A stretch of 64,000 nt of DNA from JBAZDC01 sp041654595 (GTDB lineage: Bacteria > Pseudomonadota > Gammaproteobacteria > Burkholderiales > Burkholderiaceae_B): the NCBI GenBank assembly GCA_964551305.1, contig CAZKBT010000003.1, positions 1 through 64,000 on the forward strand, given 5' to 3'. Of this stretch, positions 17,270 to 26,628 are shown in pieces. The notes beneath the pieces were generated by a model, which was not told the DNA's origin, did no database searches, and saw only the letters and a program-made list of their open reading frames with translations. A program made the position numbers and the translations under genes. Position 1 is the stretch's first letter. The number at the start of each line of letters is the position of its first letter.

Positions 17270-19396
17270 CTATTGGCTGGATAGGCCATCGAGTTCCGTT
17301 GCTTGGCGCAGAATGTCGGTTGCGCCTTGCCATACGGAGTACTCCATGCTTGTCTCGCCGGCCACGATGTTCCGCATCATTTCGCAGCTCTCGATGGCCT
17401 TTTCTCGGGCGTTCCGGGTGGATGATATCTGCGCATCCAATTGGTGCAGATGGTGCGCGGTAGTGATCCTGCTATAGGTGGCTTTTTCGTATTCGGCAAG
17501 TCTGCCGCGGCAAACAGTGGTGGCGAGGAGCTTGCCGAATGCTTCTTCCTCCGTCCAATGAAGGTCTGGGCAATAGGTCAGGTAATAGCCTTGAGTCGGG
17601 TTGCCGCCCACGTCCAGCGCGACATCGTTCAACAGACGCTGGGCTGCTTCAAAAGCGGAAACATATAGTTGTTCAGAAGTTGCCAGCCTGGATGCTGCGA
17701 GATCATATGCTTCTTGAGCGGTCTGGCGCTGCAGCTCCAAGGTATGCATATTGCTGGCGCGCATTTCCGCGATGAGTTCGTCCACATTGTCTGCGCCCGC
17801 ATCGATCAAAGATTGTCTAAGGTTATCGTAGTCGAAGGATTCCTCCCCGAGCGCGTCGAGATCGTTTTGGGCGGCATCTTTTTCCTCTCGACGCAGTTCC
17901 ACGTCATAACGGTGGCGGGCATGGGCTTCTATTGTGGGCTGTATCTGTGCGGCATAATGGGGGCTGTGTTTGAAGAAATTGTCGAGCATGCTCCAGTAGA
18001 ATGTCTGGCGCTCATATTCGTTTTGCAGGTTATCCCGTTCGAGAAGCAATTGATCGATGGTTTCTTGCAATTGTTCTGGCTGTGCGCAGATTTCTTCTGA
18101 GGCGGTTTCAGGATTCAGCATTGTCATGTCTATGCTATGACCCGCTTTTACAGCAGCCCTGGCGTAGATTGCGAGCAGATGTATCTCGGTTGACGTGGCA
18201 ATGGTGCCTGTAATAAGGTTTGCGCTGTCCGTGCCGACGGCGATGCCATTAAGAACTACCGCAAATGCAGTTCTGGGGACGTCAGCGCAGCTCAATCCGA
18301 GAGTAGCGGCGCATACGAGCACAGCTTCTACCTGCGCTAGGATCGATTTACTCAGTTCCGTGATGCTCTCAAGTAGTCCGATCGTTGTCATGATGGTGCC
18401 AATCGTCGATTGGTACGCTCTGACGCCAAATATGGCGGCCCATTTTTTCGTGCCTTCATAGTTGGCCACCTTGGCGCTCTGAACGCTTTCCGCAACGGAC
18501 ACAAACACCGCCATGGTGTCCAATGAGGCCAACCGTGCCGAACAGCCCAGTTGCTCGGCGAGACGGTTGAAGTCCATGGCGCGTGTCGTGCTGGTATATG
18601 TCGCGCTGTGGCCGCGTGCGGATGATTCCAGCATCGGGACTATCTTCTGGACATTGGCGCCGGACTCGGCGCCGGCCCCGTCGATAGCCAAGCCATACGC
18701 GACATTGATGAATCGTCCGGCCGGTTCGTCAACAATGTAGGCGTGACCGGTATCGGAGTGCGTTTCATCAGCAAGGGCCAGCCGCCACAAGTCCTTGTGT
18801 GTAAAGGTCTGTTCGGCTCCGCCGGGAAGCGAAGGATCGGTGACCGTGACATTGAGCGGACTGCCGCGCTGCAGTTTCTCGCAGAGATCGTTGACATTGC
18901 TATGTTCGAATGTGTAGCGGCTGCCTTCCTCCTTGTTCAGTTTCCGGTCTTTATCGAGGTGGCTATAGGTATCCTTGCGGGGACCATAGTTGTTTTCCGA
19001 GCGGGCAAGGTCCAACTCGGATGCTGGATTCCGGTACACCATGTAGCGGACGGGCGGATACACGGCGTCGGGAGTTTGGACCACGGCGGGAAGCCAACCT
19101 TTTACGTTGCCGGAGGCGCAGTTCTCCGCGCCGCCCGGCTTGTCGACGGCCGGACACGGCAAGCGGCCTTGGCGTGCCGCGAAGCCGATCAAGGCCTGTT
19201 CGGCCCATTGCAGCGCCTGTTGCGTCTGTGCGGCTTTACGCATGTCGTTGGCGCTTTGCCTGGTCGCCAGTCCTGCGGCGATGGCCGCGCCTATGCCGAT
19301 CAGTAAGACGGCGACCCAGATCAACATGAACCCTTGCTGGGATGCCTGCCGTTGTTCCGGCTGCGGCGGCGTGTAGGGTAGGGGACTATTTGTCAT
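17270..19396 (-). CDS. Very long pilin-like protein lacking Glu5, coiled-coil tail (GspK-like tip candidate)
   Basis: 708 residues from the ATG at 19396; a GTG at 19408 adds four. Leader ends ASQQG, then FMLIWVAVLLIGIGAAIAAGL: tryptophan occupies mature position 5, where nearly all pilins have glutamate. In type II secretion GspK lacks Glu5 and caps the tip. The head carries RLPCPAVD...GWLPA and VRYMVYRNP, then a cysteine landmark NDLCEKL and EQLGCSARL. Residues roughly 300-430 hold hydrophobic helices; residues about 435-680 are charged coiled coil (QLQETIDQLLLERDNLQNEY region). Between the platform gene and two shorter paralogues. Tip adhesin is the best guess. Confidence 0.68.
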   Translation of the reverse strand: MTNSPLPYTPPQPEQRQASQQGFMLIWVAVLLIGIGAAIAAGLATRQSANDMRKAAQTQQALQWAEQALIGFAARQGRLPCPAVDKPGGAENCASGNVKGWLPAVVQTPDAVYPPVRYMVYRNPASELDLARSENNYGPRKDTYSHLDKDRKLNKEEGSRYTFEHSNVNDLCEKLQRGSPLNVTVTDPSLPGGAEQTFTHKDLWRLALADETHSDTGHAYIVDEPAGRFINVAYGLAIDGAGAESGANVQKIVPMLESSARGHSATYTSTTRAMDFNRLAEQLGCSARLASLDTMAVFVSVAESVQSAKVANYEGTKKWAAIFGVRAYQSTIGTIMTTIGLLESITELSKSILAQVEAVLVCAATLGLSCADVPRTAFAVVLNGIAVGTDSANLITGTIATSTEIHLLAIYARAAVKAGHSIDMTMLNPETASEEICAQPEQLQETIDQLLLERDNLQNEYERQTFYWSMLDNFFKHSPHYAAQIQPTIEAHARHRYDVELRREEKDAAQNDLDALGEESFDYDNLRQSLIDAGADNVDELIAEMRASNMHTLELQRQTAQEAYDLAASRLATSEQLYVSAFEAAQRLLNDVALDVGGNPTQGYYLTYCPDLHWTEEEAFGKLLATTVCRGRLAEYEKATYSRITTAHHLHQLDAQISSTRNAREKAIESCEMMRNIVAGETSMEYSVWQGATDILRQATELDGLSSQ

Positions 19397-19421
19397 GGTG
19401 AAAAGCACGCGAAAAGGAGCG

Positions 19422-20675
19422 TCATGCGCCGGGCGCCATGGTTTGCCTGACCAAGTCGTAAACGGGCAATAGCAATGCGACGATCAGGATGGCGAACATG
19501 CCGCCCGCAAACAGGACGACCAGGGGCTTGATGACTTCGGACAAGGTGGCGATCACCCTCTCCAGTCGCGTGCCGTATTCCTTGGCTAGATAGGCCAGCT
19601 GTTTGTCCAGGCTGCCGGTGTCTTCACCGACGCTGATCATGCGGCGCATCATGGGCGGGAAGCCGCCGACCTGACGCATGGCCACCGAGATCCGGTCGCC
19701 ATGCGCCAGCACCTGGCGCATGGCGACGATGCGATCGTAGTAGTATTCGTCACGCATGGCGCGTTCCAGGATGGACAGGCTGCTGACCATGTCCAGGCCG
19801 GCGCGTATCAGGATCGACAGGTATTCGGAAAAGAAAGCCAGGCCGGACGACACGACGATCGTGCGGGTCATGGGCAAGCGGTGCAAAAGGTGGTAGACGG
19901 CTCGACGGAACATGCGGCTATAGCGCCACCCCAGCCAGAACGACAGGATCGTGGCGAGCAGGCCGATGCCCACCAGCGAAAAATGATCCGTCAACCAGGC
20001 CGCGATCTCGAGCACCACGACGGTGATGGTCGGCAGTTCAGCGTTCATTTGCTGGAATAGGCCGGTCAGGTTGGGAATCACGTAGTAGATCCAGAACCCG
20101 GCCGCGCCGAAGATGGCGCCGAAAACAAAGCAGGGATAGATCAATGCCTGTTTGGTGTCGGCTTTCATCGCGGCCACCCGTTCAACATGGTCGGCGGCTT
20201 CCATCAACATACGGTCCATGGAGCCGGTTTCATCGCCCAGCAGTACCAGGTTGCGCACGGTTTCGGGAAACACGTCGGGCTGGCGTCCGAAAGCGTCGCT
20301 GATGGATGCGCCAGCGTCGAGTTCTTCGAGCAGGCGCAGCCCTACCCGCGCGACGTTATTGCGCCCGCCTGTGTTGGTGTCTTCCGATACGGCGCGTATG
20401 GCTTCCAGAGCGGGAATGCCGCTGCTGGTCATGATGGCCAGGTCGCGCAACATGCCGGACAGCTCTTTGGGACGGATGCTGGGATGAAACAGGTCGCCCA
20501 GGCTGCGCTGTATCTCGGTCAGCCACGGTGGCAGGCGATACACGGTCAGGACCGTGCCGCCATAGTTCTTTTCCAGCCACATTCTGGCCGATTCGTCGCG
20601 GCCCACGCTCAGGCGGGTGAGTCCACGGCGCAGCTTGCCGTTCTCGAGCAGCACGCGATAGAAAAAGACGTTCAT
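19422..20675 (-). CDS. Type IV pilus/type II secretion platform protein (GspF/PilC/MshG family)
   Basis: 417 residues with two repeated GspF cytoplasmic domains and three membrane helices. Repeat 1 contains LRDLAIMTSSGIPALEAI and ETVRNLVLLGDETGSMDRML; repeat 2 contains FFSEYLSILIRAGLDMV and RRMISVGEDTGSLDKQLAYL. The last helix is PLVVLFAGGMFAILIVALLLPV. It is the inner-membrane platform on which the assembly ATPase works. Its start overlaps the ATPase stop by four bases, the usual E-F pairing of pilus systems. Confidence 0.93.
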   Translation of the reverse strand: MNVFFYRVLLENGKLRRGLTRLSVGRDESARMWLEKNYGGTVLTVYRLPPWLTEIQRSLGDLFHPSIRPKELSGMLRDLAIMTSSGIPALEAIRAVSEDTNTGGRNNVARVGLRLLEELDAGASISDAFGRQPDVFPETVRNLVLLGDETGSMDRMLMEAADHVERVAAMKADTKQALIYPCFVFGAIFGAAGFWIYYVIPNLTGLFQQMNAELPTITVVVLEIAAWLTDHFSLVGIGLLATILSFWLGWRYSRMFRRAVYHLLHRLPMTRTIVVSSGLAFFSEYLSILIRAGLDMVSSLSILERAMRDEYYYDRIVAMRQVLAHGDRISVAMRQVGGFPPMMRRMISVGEDTGSLDKQLAYLAKEYGTRLERVIATLSEVIKPLVVLFAGGMFAILIVALLLPVYDLVRQTMAPGA

Positions 20676-22396
20676 GCCGCGTCTCCCGTATTTTCGGTAT
20701 CTTCATAGGAAAGCGTGTTGTCCGTGGGGCCGTCGCCGACGACCCGGAAGACCTCTTCCGACGTGGTCTGGCCCAGGATGACGCGTCGTTTCGCCAGGGA
20801 GACGATGTTGCGGAAGCCGTTTTCATAGGCATAGGTCCGCAGCGCTTCGCGACCCGTGTCGTCCGCGATGGCATTGGCCAGTTTCTCGTCGATTTCCAGC
20901 ATTTCATAGACGGGCATGCGTCCGCGAAAGCCGCTGTTGCGGCAACGTTCGCATCCTTTTCCTCTGCGCCCCATCGAGCCCGGGGCAAGTCCCAGCCAGT
21001 CGCATTCGGCGCTGGTGAACGGCACGGACTCGGTGCAGAAGGAGCAGTTTTGCCGAACCAGTCGTTGATTGACGATCAACAGGAGGTTTTCGGCGATGAC
21101 TTGAGGTTCGAGCTTCATCGGACGCAGGCGAGGCACGACTCCGAAGACGGTCGTGATATGCAGTGTGGACAGGACGAGGTGGCCGGTCGCCGCGGCTTCG
21201 AGCGCCGCCTGCGCCGTTTCCGCATCGCGCATTTCACCCAGCAGGATGACGTCGGGGTCGTGCCGCAGGAAGTGGCGCAGCGCCGTATTGAAGTCGTATC
21301 CCGCTCGACGGTTCACTTCGGTTTGGCCGGCGCCGGGGACACGGTACTCGAGCGGGTCTTCGACGGTCAGCACGTTGCGCTCGATCAACGACTGCATGCG
21401 CAAGGCAGCGTGCAGCGTACTGCTCTTGCCCGAGCCGGTCGGACCCGTGATCAGCACCAATCCGGATGGCTTGGCGAATGTCCTTTCCAGGATGGCGACG
21501 TCCTCGGGGAAGAATCCCAGGTCCTTCAGCCCCGAAAGGTCATTGTGCTCCGGGAGCAGGCGCATCACGACGCGTTCGCCATGCTCCGTGATGATGGTGG
21601 ACACGCGCACGGTCAGGGGCGCATCCAGCACCACGCTGCGGAAACTTCCGTCCTGCGGACGTCGCTGTTCTGAAATGTCCATTTCGGATTCCAGCTTGAT
21701 GAAGCCCAGCAGGCGGGATAGCGACGTGGGCAGCGCCATCATGGGGCGCAGTACGCCGTCGATGCGGAACAGGACGTGCAGGCTGCGTTGCGACGATGTG
21801 ATGTGGATGTCGGTCGTGCGCTCGCGCACCGCCAGGTGAAGCAGATAGTCCAGCAGTTTGGCGGGGCTGTGCGCATGGTCCGGATCGTCGTCCAGCGTCT
21901 TGACTTCACGTTGTACGAGTAGTTCCAGCGGATTCTGGGAAAAGTAATAACTGTGGCGTATCAGGCGCAGGACGCGGGAGAACTCGGCGATCATGAACCG
22001 GCAGCGCATTCCCGCCCGCCGGATGACGAATTGGCTGACCGTATCGGGATCGGCATCGCCCAGCAGGACTTCCAGTTCGTTGTTCACGCGTCGCAAGGGC
22101 AGGAAATTCTGGGCAAGACAGATCTCACGGTTGAAGATGGCCAATACCTGGGGATCCGCTTCGGGCAGGTTGTCGAGATTGACGAACTGCAGCCCGTTCA
22201 GTTCGGCCAGCGCGCGGACGACTTCGGTTTCGTCCGCCAGGCCGTTCTGGATGAGCAGCCTGCCCATCAGTTGGTTTTCGACCGCGCGTTTCTGCATGGC
22301 GTACAACAGCTGAGGCTCATCCAGCAGTCCGCGATCGACAAGAACCTTGCCCAGGGCGGAGCCTGTAATCGCGTGGGTGCTCGTGTTGCTAGTCAT
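20672..22396 (-). CDS. Type IV pilus assembly ATPase (GspE/PilB/MshE family)
   Basis: 574 residues. An N-terminal MshEN/GspE-N domain (LGKVLVDRGLLDEPQLLYAM) precedes the ATPase core. Walker A GPTGSGKSS lies at 318-326, Walker B ILLGEMRD near 386-393, and a zinc tetracysteine is formed by C451, C454, C482 and C485. It powers pilin extraction and polymerisation. The MshEN-type N-terminus is known in MshE and some GspE proteins to bind cyclic-di-GMP; whether this one does is not established. Overlaps both neighbouring genes by 4-8 bases. Confidence 0.93.
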   Translation of the reverse strand: MTSNTSTHAITGSALGKVLVDRGLLDEPQLLYAMQKRAVENQLMGRLLIQNGLADETEVVRALAELNGLQFVNLDNLPEADPQVLAIFNREICLAQNFLPLRRVNNELEVLLGDADPDTVSQFVIRRAGMRCRFMIAEFSRVLRLIRHSYYFSQNPLELLVQREVKTLDDDPDHAHSPAKLLDYLLHLAVRERTTDIHITSSQRSLHVLFRIDGVLRPMMALPTSLSRLLGFIKLESEMDISEQRRPQDGSFRSVVLDAPLTVRVSTIITEHGERVVMRLLPEHNDLSGLKDLGFFPEDVAILERTFAKPSGLVLITGPTGSGKSSTLHAALRMQSLIERNVLTVEDPLEYRVPGAGQTEVNRRAGYDFNTALRHFLRHDPDVILLGEMRDAETAQAALEAAATGHLVLSTLHITTVFGVVPRLRPMKLEPQVIAENLLLIVNQRLVRQNCSFCTESVPFTSAECDWLGLAPGSMGRRGKGCERCRNSGFRGRMPVYEMLEIDEKLANAIADDTGREALRTYAYENGFRNIVSLAKRRVILGQTTSEEVFRVVGDGPTDNTLSYEDTENTGDAA

Positions 22397-23975
22397 GGTT
22401 ATGGATGTTCGATAGAATGGAAGAAAGACCGTCGTCGATTTCGTAGGCGCCGGTCAAAGGTGTTGCGCCGGCCAGTAGCATCAAGGTGAGCGTATCGGGA
22501 TATCCTGTCTCGGCCAGGCCTTGGTGCGCCTGAAAGGCCTGCATGGCCTGCCTGGTGCGCGCGCCGTAGAGTCCGTCGGGCCGATCGGGGTAATAACCGA
22601 GAGCGTGAAGTTTCGCCTGGGCATGGCGCACGTCGTCGTGAGCGTATGAATGCAGAAAGTTTTCCGGTGTCATGTCGCCCATCCACAGCGCCCGAGCAAA
22701 ACCAGGATCGGGTAGCAGGCAGACATCGTCGCGCAGGCGTAGCCGCGCTTCCACTCCCGTGGGCAGATCCCATATCAGTTGCGCTATCCGCTCGGGCGCT
22801 TTGTCCGGAAGCAAGGCGAGTCGCGGACAAAGGCGTTGCAGCGCCGATGGTCCTGTAGCCGGACGCTCTGGCGCGCCGGCGAGTGAACGAGAATCCGATA
22901 CCGGAGCTTCGGACGATACTTGCCCGGGAACCGGCTGCGGGGCGGTCGCCGTGGGTGCGGGTCTTGGCGCCGGGACGTTCTCTTGTTCGGCGGCCGCGGC
23001 CGGCGCCTGTGCGGCCGTACCGGCAATCCATTCGCCGAGGACCGTCCGTTTCTGGTAGAGATAAGGTACGACGGCGAGCATGATGGCGCTGGCGACGCCG
23101 GGCACCGCCCAGCGTCGCCAGCGTGTTTGTGTGGCCGTGGCATGACGTTGCTGGATACCGGCCTGCCTAGCCGCTTGCTCGACGAGTGTGTTGTCGATGA
23201 TCTGGCCGGAATCCGGCACCAGGCCATAAAGACAGCGGTCCAGGATCAGGTGAACCCGGCGCGGATTTCCGGCCGAGTGATCATGCAGGAGAGATAGCGC
23301 GGAGCCTGATATCCGGATGCGTCCCCCCGCGCCGGCGAGAGCGAGGCGGAATTCAATATAGCGGCCGAGTTCGTCGACGGTCAACGCAAGCAGCTGCAGG
23401 TGCTCGACGATACGGCTTGCCAATTGTCGGATGGCGGGTTGTTGCAGCGTGTCCAGAAGTTCGGGTTGGCCGCAAAGCATGATCTGCAGCAACTTTTCCT
23501 GGCCCGTCTCCAGATTGGTCAGCAATCTGACCAGTTCCAGGCTTTCGAGCGTCAGGTTCTGCGCGTCGTCGATGACCAGAATACACGTGATGTTTCGTCG
23601 ATGCGAGTCGATGAGGTAGTTGTTCAGGCATTCGATGCTTTCCTGGGCGTTGGCGCCGGGATACAGGCCGAAGTCGCGCAGGATGGCGGATAATAGTTCC
23701 TGTCCTTGAACAAAGGTGTTCAGAACAAGCGAGACCGAGGCGTGGTGTTCCGTTTGCAGCAAAGTCAGCATGCGTCGCACGAAGGTGCTTTTTCCCATCC
23801 CCACTTCGCCGGTGAGCAGGACGAAGCCTTTGCGCGTCATCAGGCAATGCACGGCTTCCGCCAACCGATGCTCGATATCCGGCGTGTAGAAGTAGCCGTC
23901 GGCATCGGGCGCAGGCGGAAACGGATGCCTGGATAGGCCGAGCTGCTGATGGATGGGCGTGACGTTCGTGTTCAT
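22389..23975 (-). CDS. ExeA/MshM-like AAA ATPase with peptidoglycan-binding domain
   Basis: 528 residues. N-terminal AAA domain opens with LGLSRHPFPPAPDADGYFY, Walker A is GEVGMGKST at 56-64 and Walker B is CILVIDDAQN. A membrane helix follows near residue 290-310 (VASAIMLAVVPYLY), then a proline/alanine-rich periplasmic linker and a C-terminal PG_binding_1-like module (KLHALGYYPDRPDGLYGART). ExeA-type proteins help insert the secretin through the cell wall; MshM is the counterpart in MSHA pilus clusters. Four-base overlap with the upstream TPR gene. Confidence 0.88.
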   Translation of the reverse strand: MNTNVTPIHQQLGLSRHPFPPAPDADGYFYTPDIEHRLAEAVHCLMTRKGFVLLTGEVGMGKSTFVRRMLTLLQTEHHASVSLVLNTFVQGQELLSAILRDFGLYPGANAQESIECLNNYLIDSHRRNITCILVIDDAQNLTLESLELVRLLTNLETGQEKLLQIMLCGQPELLDTLQQPAIRQLASRIVEHLQLLALTVDELGRYIEFRLALAGAGGRIRISGSALSLLHDHSAGNPRRVHLILDRCLYGLVPDSGQIIDNTLVEQAARQAGIQQRHATATQTRWRRWAVPGVASAIMLAVVPYLYQKRTVLGEWIAGTAAQAPAAAAEQENVPAPRPAPTATAPQPVPGQVSSEAPVSDSRSLAGAPERPATGPSALQRLCPRLALLPDKAPERIAQLIWDLPTGVEARLRLRDDVCLLPDPGFARALWMGDMTPENFLHSYAHDDVRHAQAKLHALGYYPDRPDGLYGARTRQAMQAFQAHQGLAETGYPDTLTLMLLAGATPLTGAYEIDDGLSSILSNIHNHD

Positions 23976-24934
23976 GGCAAGGCCTGAAGGTAGTCCAGTG
24001 CCGCCAGCGCATCCTGTTGACCGGGGTTATCAGCCAGGATGCGCTGTAGGCGCTGCGCCGCCGACGAGCGGTTTCCGCGGCGCGTCTCGATAATGGCCAG
24101 ATTCAGTTGCGCATTGAGATCGTTGGGCAGTCGATCGAGGATGCGCGCATACAGGTCCATGGACTCGGCGTCGCCGCCGTTGTTCATGAGCAACCAGGCA
24201 CGGCTGCGCAAAAGGGTCAAGCTATCGGATGGCAGAAGATTGCTCAGATCGTTGATATGCCTGGACGCGGCGGCCCAATCATGGCGCGCCATGGCGGATT
24301 CGAACATCCGCATGCGATCGGCGATTTTGGCCTCATGATCCTCTTTAGTCGCTTGTGCCTGCGACTCCATGGACGCTTTCTCCTGTACCACGAAACTGCC
24401 GTGCGGCAGAGCAGGAATCGCCCTGGCGGAGAAGGCGCCGTCAAGCGGCGGCATAGCGTGGGCGGCGGGAATGCCGCCTGCATCGGCCATGGATACGGCT
24501 TGCGCAGGCGCTTGTATCGTCGCCGATACGAGTGACAGGGCAGGCAGGTCGGCGCCGTGCAGGGAGGCGAGCCGACCTTCCAATCGTTTGATCAATGCGT
24601 CCTGTTCCTGAATGTGCTTGGCCATCTTCAGTAATGGAGCCGGCGTGTCTGGAGGCGCGTGCGATACGGCCGGGGGGCTTGCCGCCAGCGCGGGGAGAGG
24701 AGAGGTCGATTCCCTCGTTCCGACCGGCGTTTCAAGCGGAGCGTCCCTTTGCGAAACCAACCATCCCAGCGTGGTGGCCATGCCCGAGAGAACAGCGACG
24801 CTCAGCAGAATGAAAAACACATTCCAGCCCGTTCTCTTTCGCAACGGATAGGGCGTATGCCGGGTGCCGGGCTGACGCACGCCGGGCGGCGCCATCGAGC
24901 CGGGTCGCGCGAGTGCTTCCAGAATCAGGCTCAT
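23972..24934 (-). CDS. MshN/GspB-like membrane protein with C-terminal TPR repeats
   Basis: 320 residues. The start MSLILEALARPG resembles GspB/MshN proteins. One membrane helix (NVFFILLSVAVLSGMATTLGWLV, about residues 38-60) is followed by a low-complexity periplasmic linker and tetratricopeptide repeats near the C-terminus (LLRSRAWLLMNNGGDAESMDLY onwards, in several helical pairs). It probably works with the ExeA-like ATPase and the secretin at the cell wall. Overlaps both neighbours by four bases. Confidence 0.75.
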   Translation of the reverse strand: MSLILEALARPGSMAPPGVRQPGTRHTPYPLRKRTGWNVFFILLSVAVLSGMATTLGWLVSQRDAPLETPVGTRESTSPLPALAASPPAVSHAPPDTPAPLLKMAKHIQEQDALIKRLEGRLASLHGADLPALSLVSATIQAPAQAVSMADAGGIPAAHAMPPLDGAFSARAIPALPHGSFVVQEKASMESQAQATKEDHEAKIADRMRMFESAMARHDWAAASRHINDLSNLLPSDSLTLLRSRAWLLMNNGGDAESMDLYARILDRLPNDLNAQLNLAIIETRRGNRSSAAQRLQRILADNPGQQDALAALDYLQALP

Positions 24935-26577
24935 AAGGTTCGTACTCGCAGTATGACGACCAGTTCACGGCTTTGATGCGAATTGGATGTCTTGTCGAAC
25001 AGTTTTCCAAGTGCGGGAACATCCGAAAGGCCGGGAAGGGCTTGATGCTGATCAGCCTGGGCCTGGTCGATCAGACCTCCGATGATCACCGTGTCGCCGT
25101 CGCGCAGATTGAGCATGGTCGTGATGCCTTTGGTGTTGACCACAGGAAGGGTGACGCGGTTGCCGTGGCCGACGTCTCTCAATTCGAGGCTTTGCGGCTC
25201 TACTTCGGTTTGCATGGGGTGGACGAAGAGTTCGACCCGCCCATCCTCATGAATGAACGGCGCGACGCCGATCACGACTCCCGAAAACAACGAGTCCGTT
25301 TGCACGTCGGAAGAGGTATTGGATGCGCCGCCGCCGGTGTTGCTGAAGCTGGTGGTCAGTTTGGACACGTAACGGATGTTGGACCCGACGCTGAGATAGG
25401 CGGGTACGCCATTCCGCACGCGCACCGTCGGATTCGACAGGACCTTGATTGCGCCGAACGTTCGCAGGGCGTTGAGCGTGGCCGAGAATGTGCTGTTGGA
25501 GAAGCCTAGGCCGCCGCCGGCGGCGGCGGCCGTGCCGCCGATTGATGCGCCCGGCACGGTGATGTTACGGGGAACGAGTCTGAGGCCGGGTTGGGCGCCG
25601 GAGAGCGGGTCTACGCTGATGGCCCCGGTACCGAAATGGCCGGCGATATTTCTACCCAGCGCGGTCCAGTCGATGCCGAACTGGAAACCATCGCTCAGTT
25701 GAATATCGATGATCTGGGCTTCGACTTGGACCTGGCGTTGGCGCGTGCGCTTGTTGTTGCGTATCAGAGTGTCGATGGCCGCGATACGCGAAGGACGTGC
25801 GGAGACCAGTAGTGTTCCCGAAGTCCTGTCGAGGCTGAATCGGCCTTTCTCGATCTTGGGGCCGCTCCCTTGAGATGTTTCCTCGGCCAAAATGCTCTCG
25901 ATGGCTTTCGACAGTTGTTCGTAGGGATCGCTTTTCTCGCCCACCTCGCCGCTCAGGGTAAGATTGCCGCGCAGGCTGTTGCCGCTCGCGCTGCCCCCTG
26001 AGCTGCCGAATACGTCCCCGCCCGTACTGACGCTGACCGTTGTGGTGCCGCTGAGGATATCGAGCGCAAACGTTTTTTCCTGTATGGGGCTGACATGCAT
26101 TACCCGTCCCTCGACGCTTCCATGCAGGTCAAAGGTGTTCATGATCTGGCGGAACACCTCGCGTGCCGATACGCGCTTCAGATAGAGACTGGCGCGTTTG
26201 GGCAAGTCCAGCACGCGTGGGTCGACGACGAGGCTCATCTCCAGCTGATTGGCCAACGCCCACAGCAATTGGCTTATAGTGGCTTCGTGCATATTGACCG
26301 ATACGACCCTGTTTTCCATAGGATCGTAACGGGGGGCCACGGGCGCTGGAGGGAGCGGGAGCGGCTGAACACGCTCGATCGACGCTCGCAGCAGGTCGTT
26401 GTGTTCGGACAGTTTGACGGACTCATCCGCCGCGGCTTGCCTTGTTGTTTCCAGCGCTGCGCGTTCGACGGGAGGCAATGACTGGATGCTGCGAGGCGGA
26501 ACATTGCTGCAGGCCGCGGCCAATATGACGGGCGGAACCATCAGGAAAATGCGTAAGCGGAGCATGGTGGGGGTCAT
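24931..26577 (-). CDS. Outer-membrane secretin lipoprotein (MshL/PilN type)
   Basis: 548 residues from the ATG at 26577. A lipoprotein signal ends in LAAAC with Cys23 as the predicted lipidated residue. A secretin N0/STN-type domain (ISQLLWALANQLEMSLVVDPRVL), an N1-like domain (LIRNNKRTRQRQVQVEAQII) and the secretin core follow (FGAIKVLSNPTVRVRNG, VIGVAPFIHEDGRVELFVHP, DTVIIGGLIDQ). It forms the outer-membrane channel through which the pilus passes. A glycine/serine-rich insert (about 190-205) and a glycine-alanine stretch (GTAAAAGGG) are local features. No separate pilotin gene is seen; self-lipidation fits the type IVb/MSHA secretins. Confidence 0.92.
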   Translation of the reverse strand: MTPTMLRLRIFLMVPPVILAAACSNVPPRSIQSLPPVERAALETTRQAAADESVKLSEHNDLLRASIERVQPLPLPPAPVAPRYDPMENRVVSVNMHEATISQLLWALANQLEMSLVVDPRVLDLPKRASLYLKRVSAREVFRQIMNTFDLHGSVEGRVMHVSPIQEKTFALDILSGTTTVSVSTGGDVFGSSGGSASGNSLRGNLTLSGEVGEKSDPYEQLSKAIESILAEETSQGSGPKIEKGRFSLDRTSGTLLVSARPSRIAAIDTLIRNNKRTRQRQVQVEAQIIDIQLSDGFQFGIDWTALGRNIAGHFGTGAISVDPLSGAQPGLRLVPRNITVPGASIGGTAAAAGGGLGFSNSTFSATLNALRTFGAIKVLSNPTVRVRNGVPAYLSVGSNIRYVSKLTTSFSNTGGGASNTSSDVQTDSLFSGVVIGVAPFIHEDGRVELFVHPMQTEVEPQSLELRDVGHGNRVTLPVVNTKGITTMLNLRDGDTVIIGGLIDQAQADQHQALPGLSDVPALGKLFDKTSNSHQSRELVVILRVRTL

Positions 26578-26628
26578 TTTCAAAGAGTTACTCGATTTTT
26601 GGGAGGATGAGAGAGTCGGGCTTTTGAG

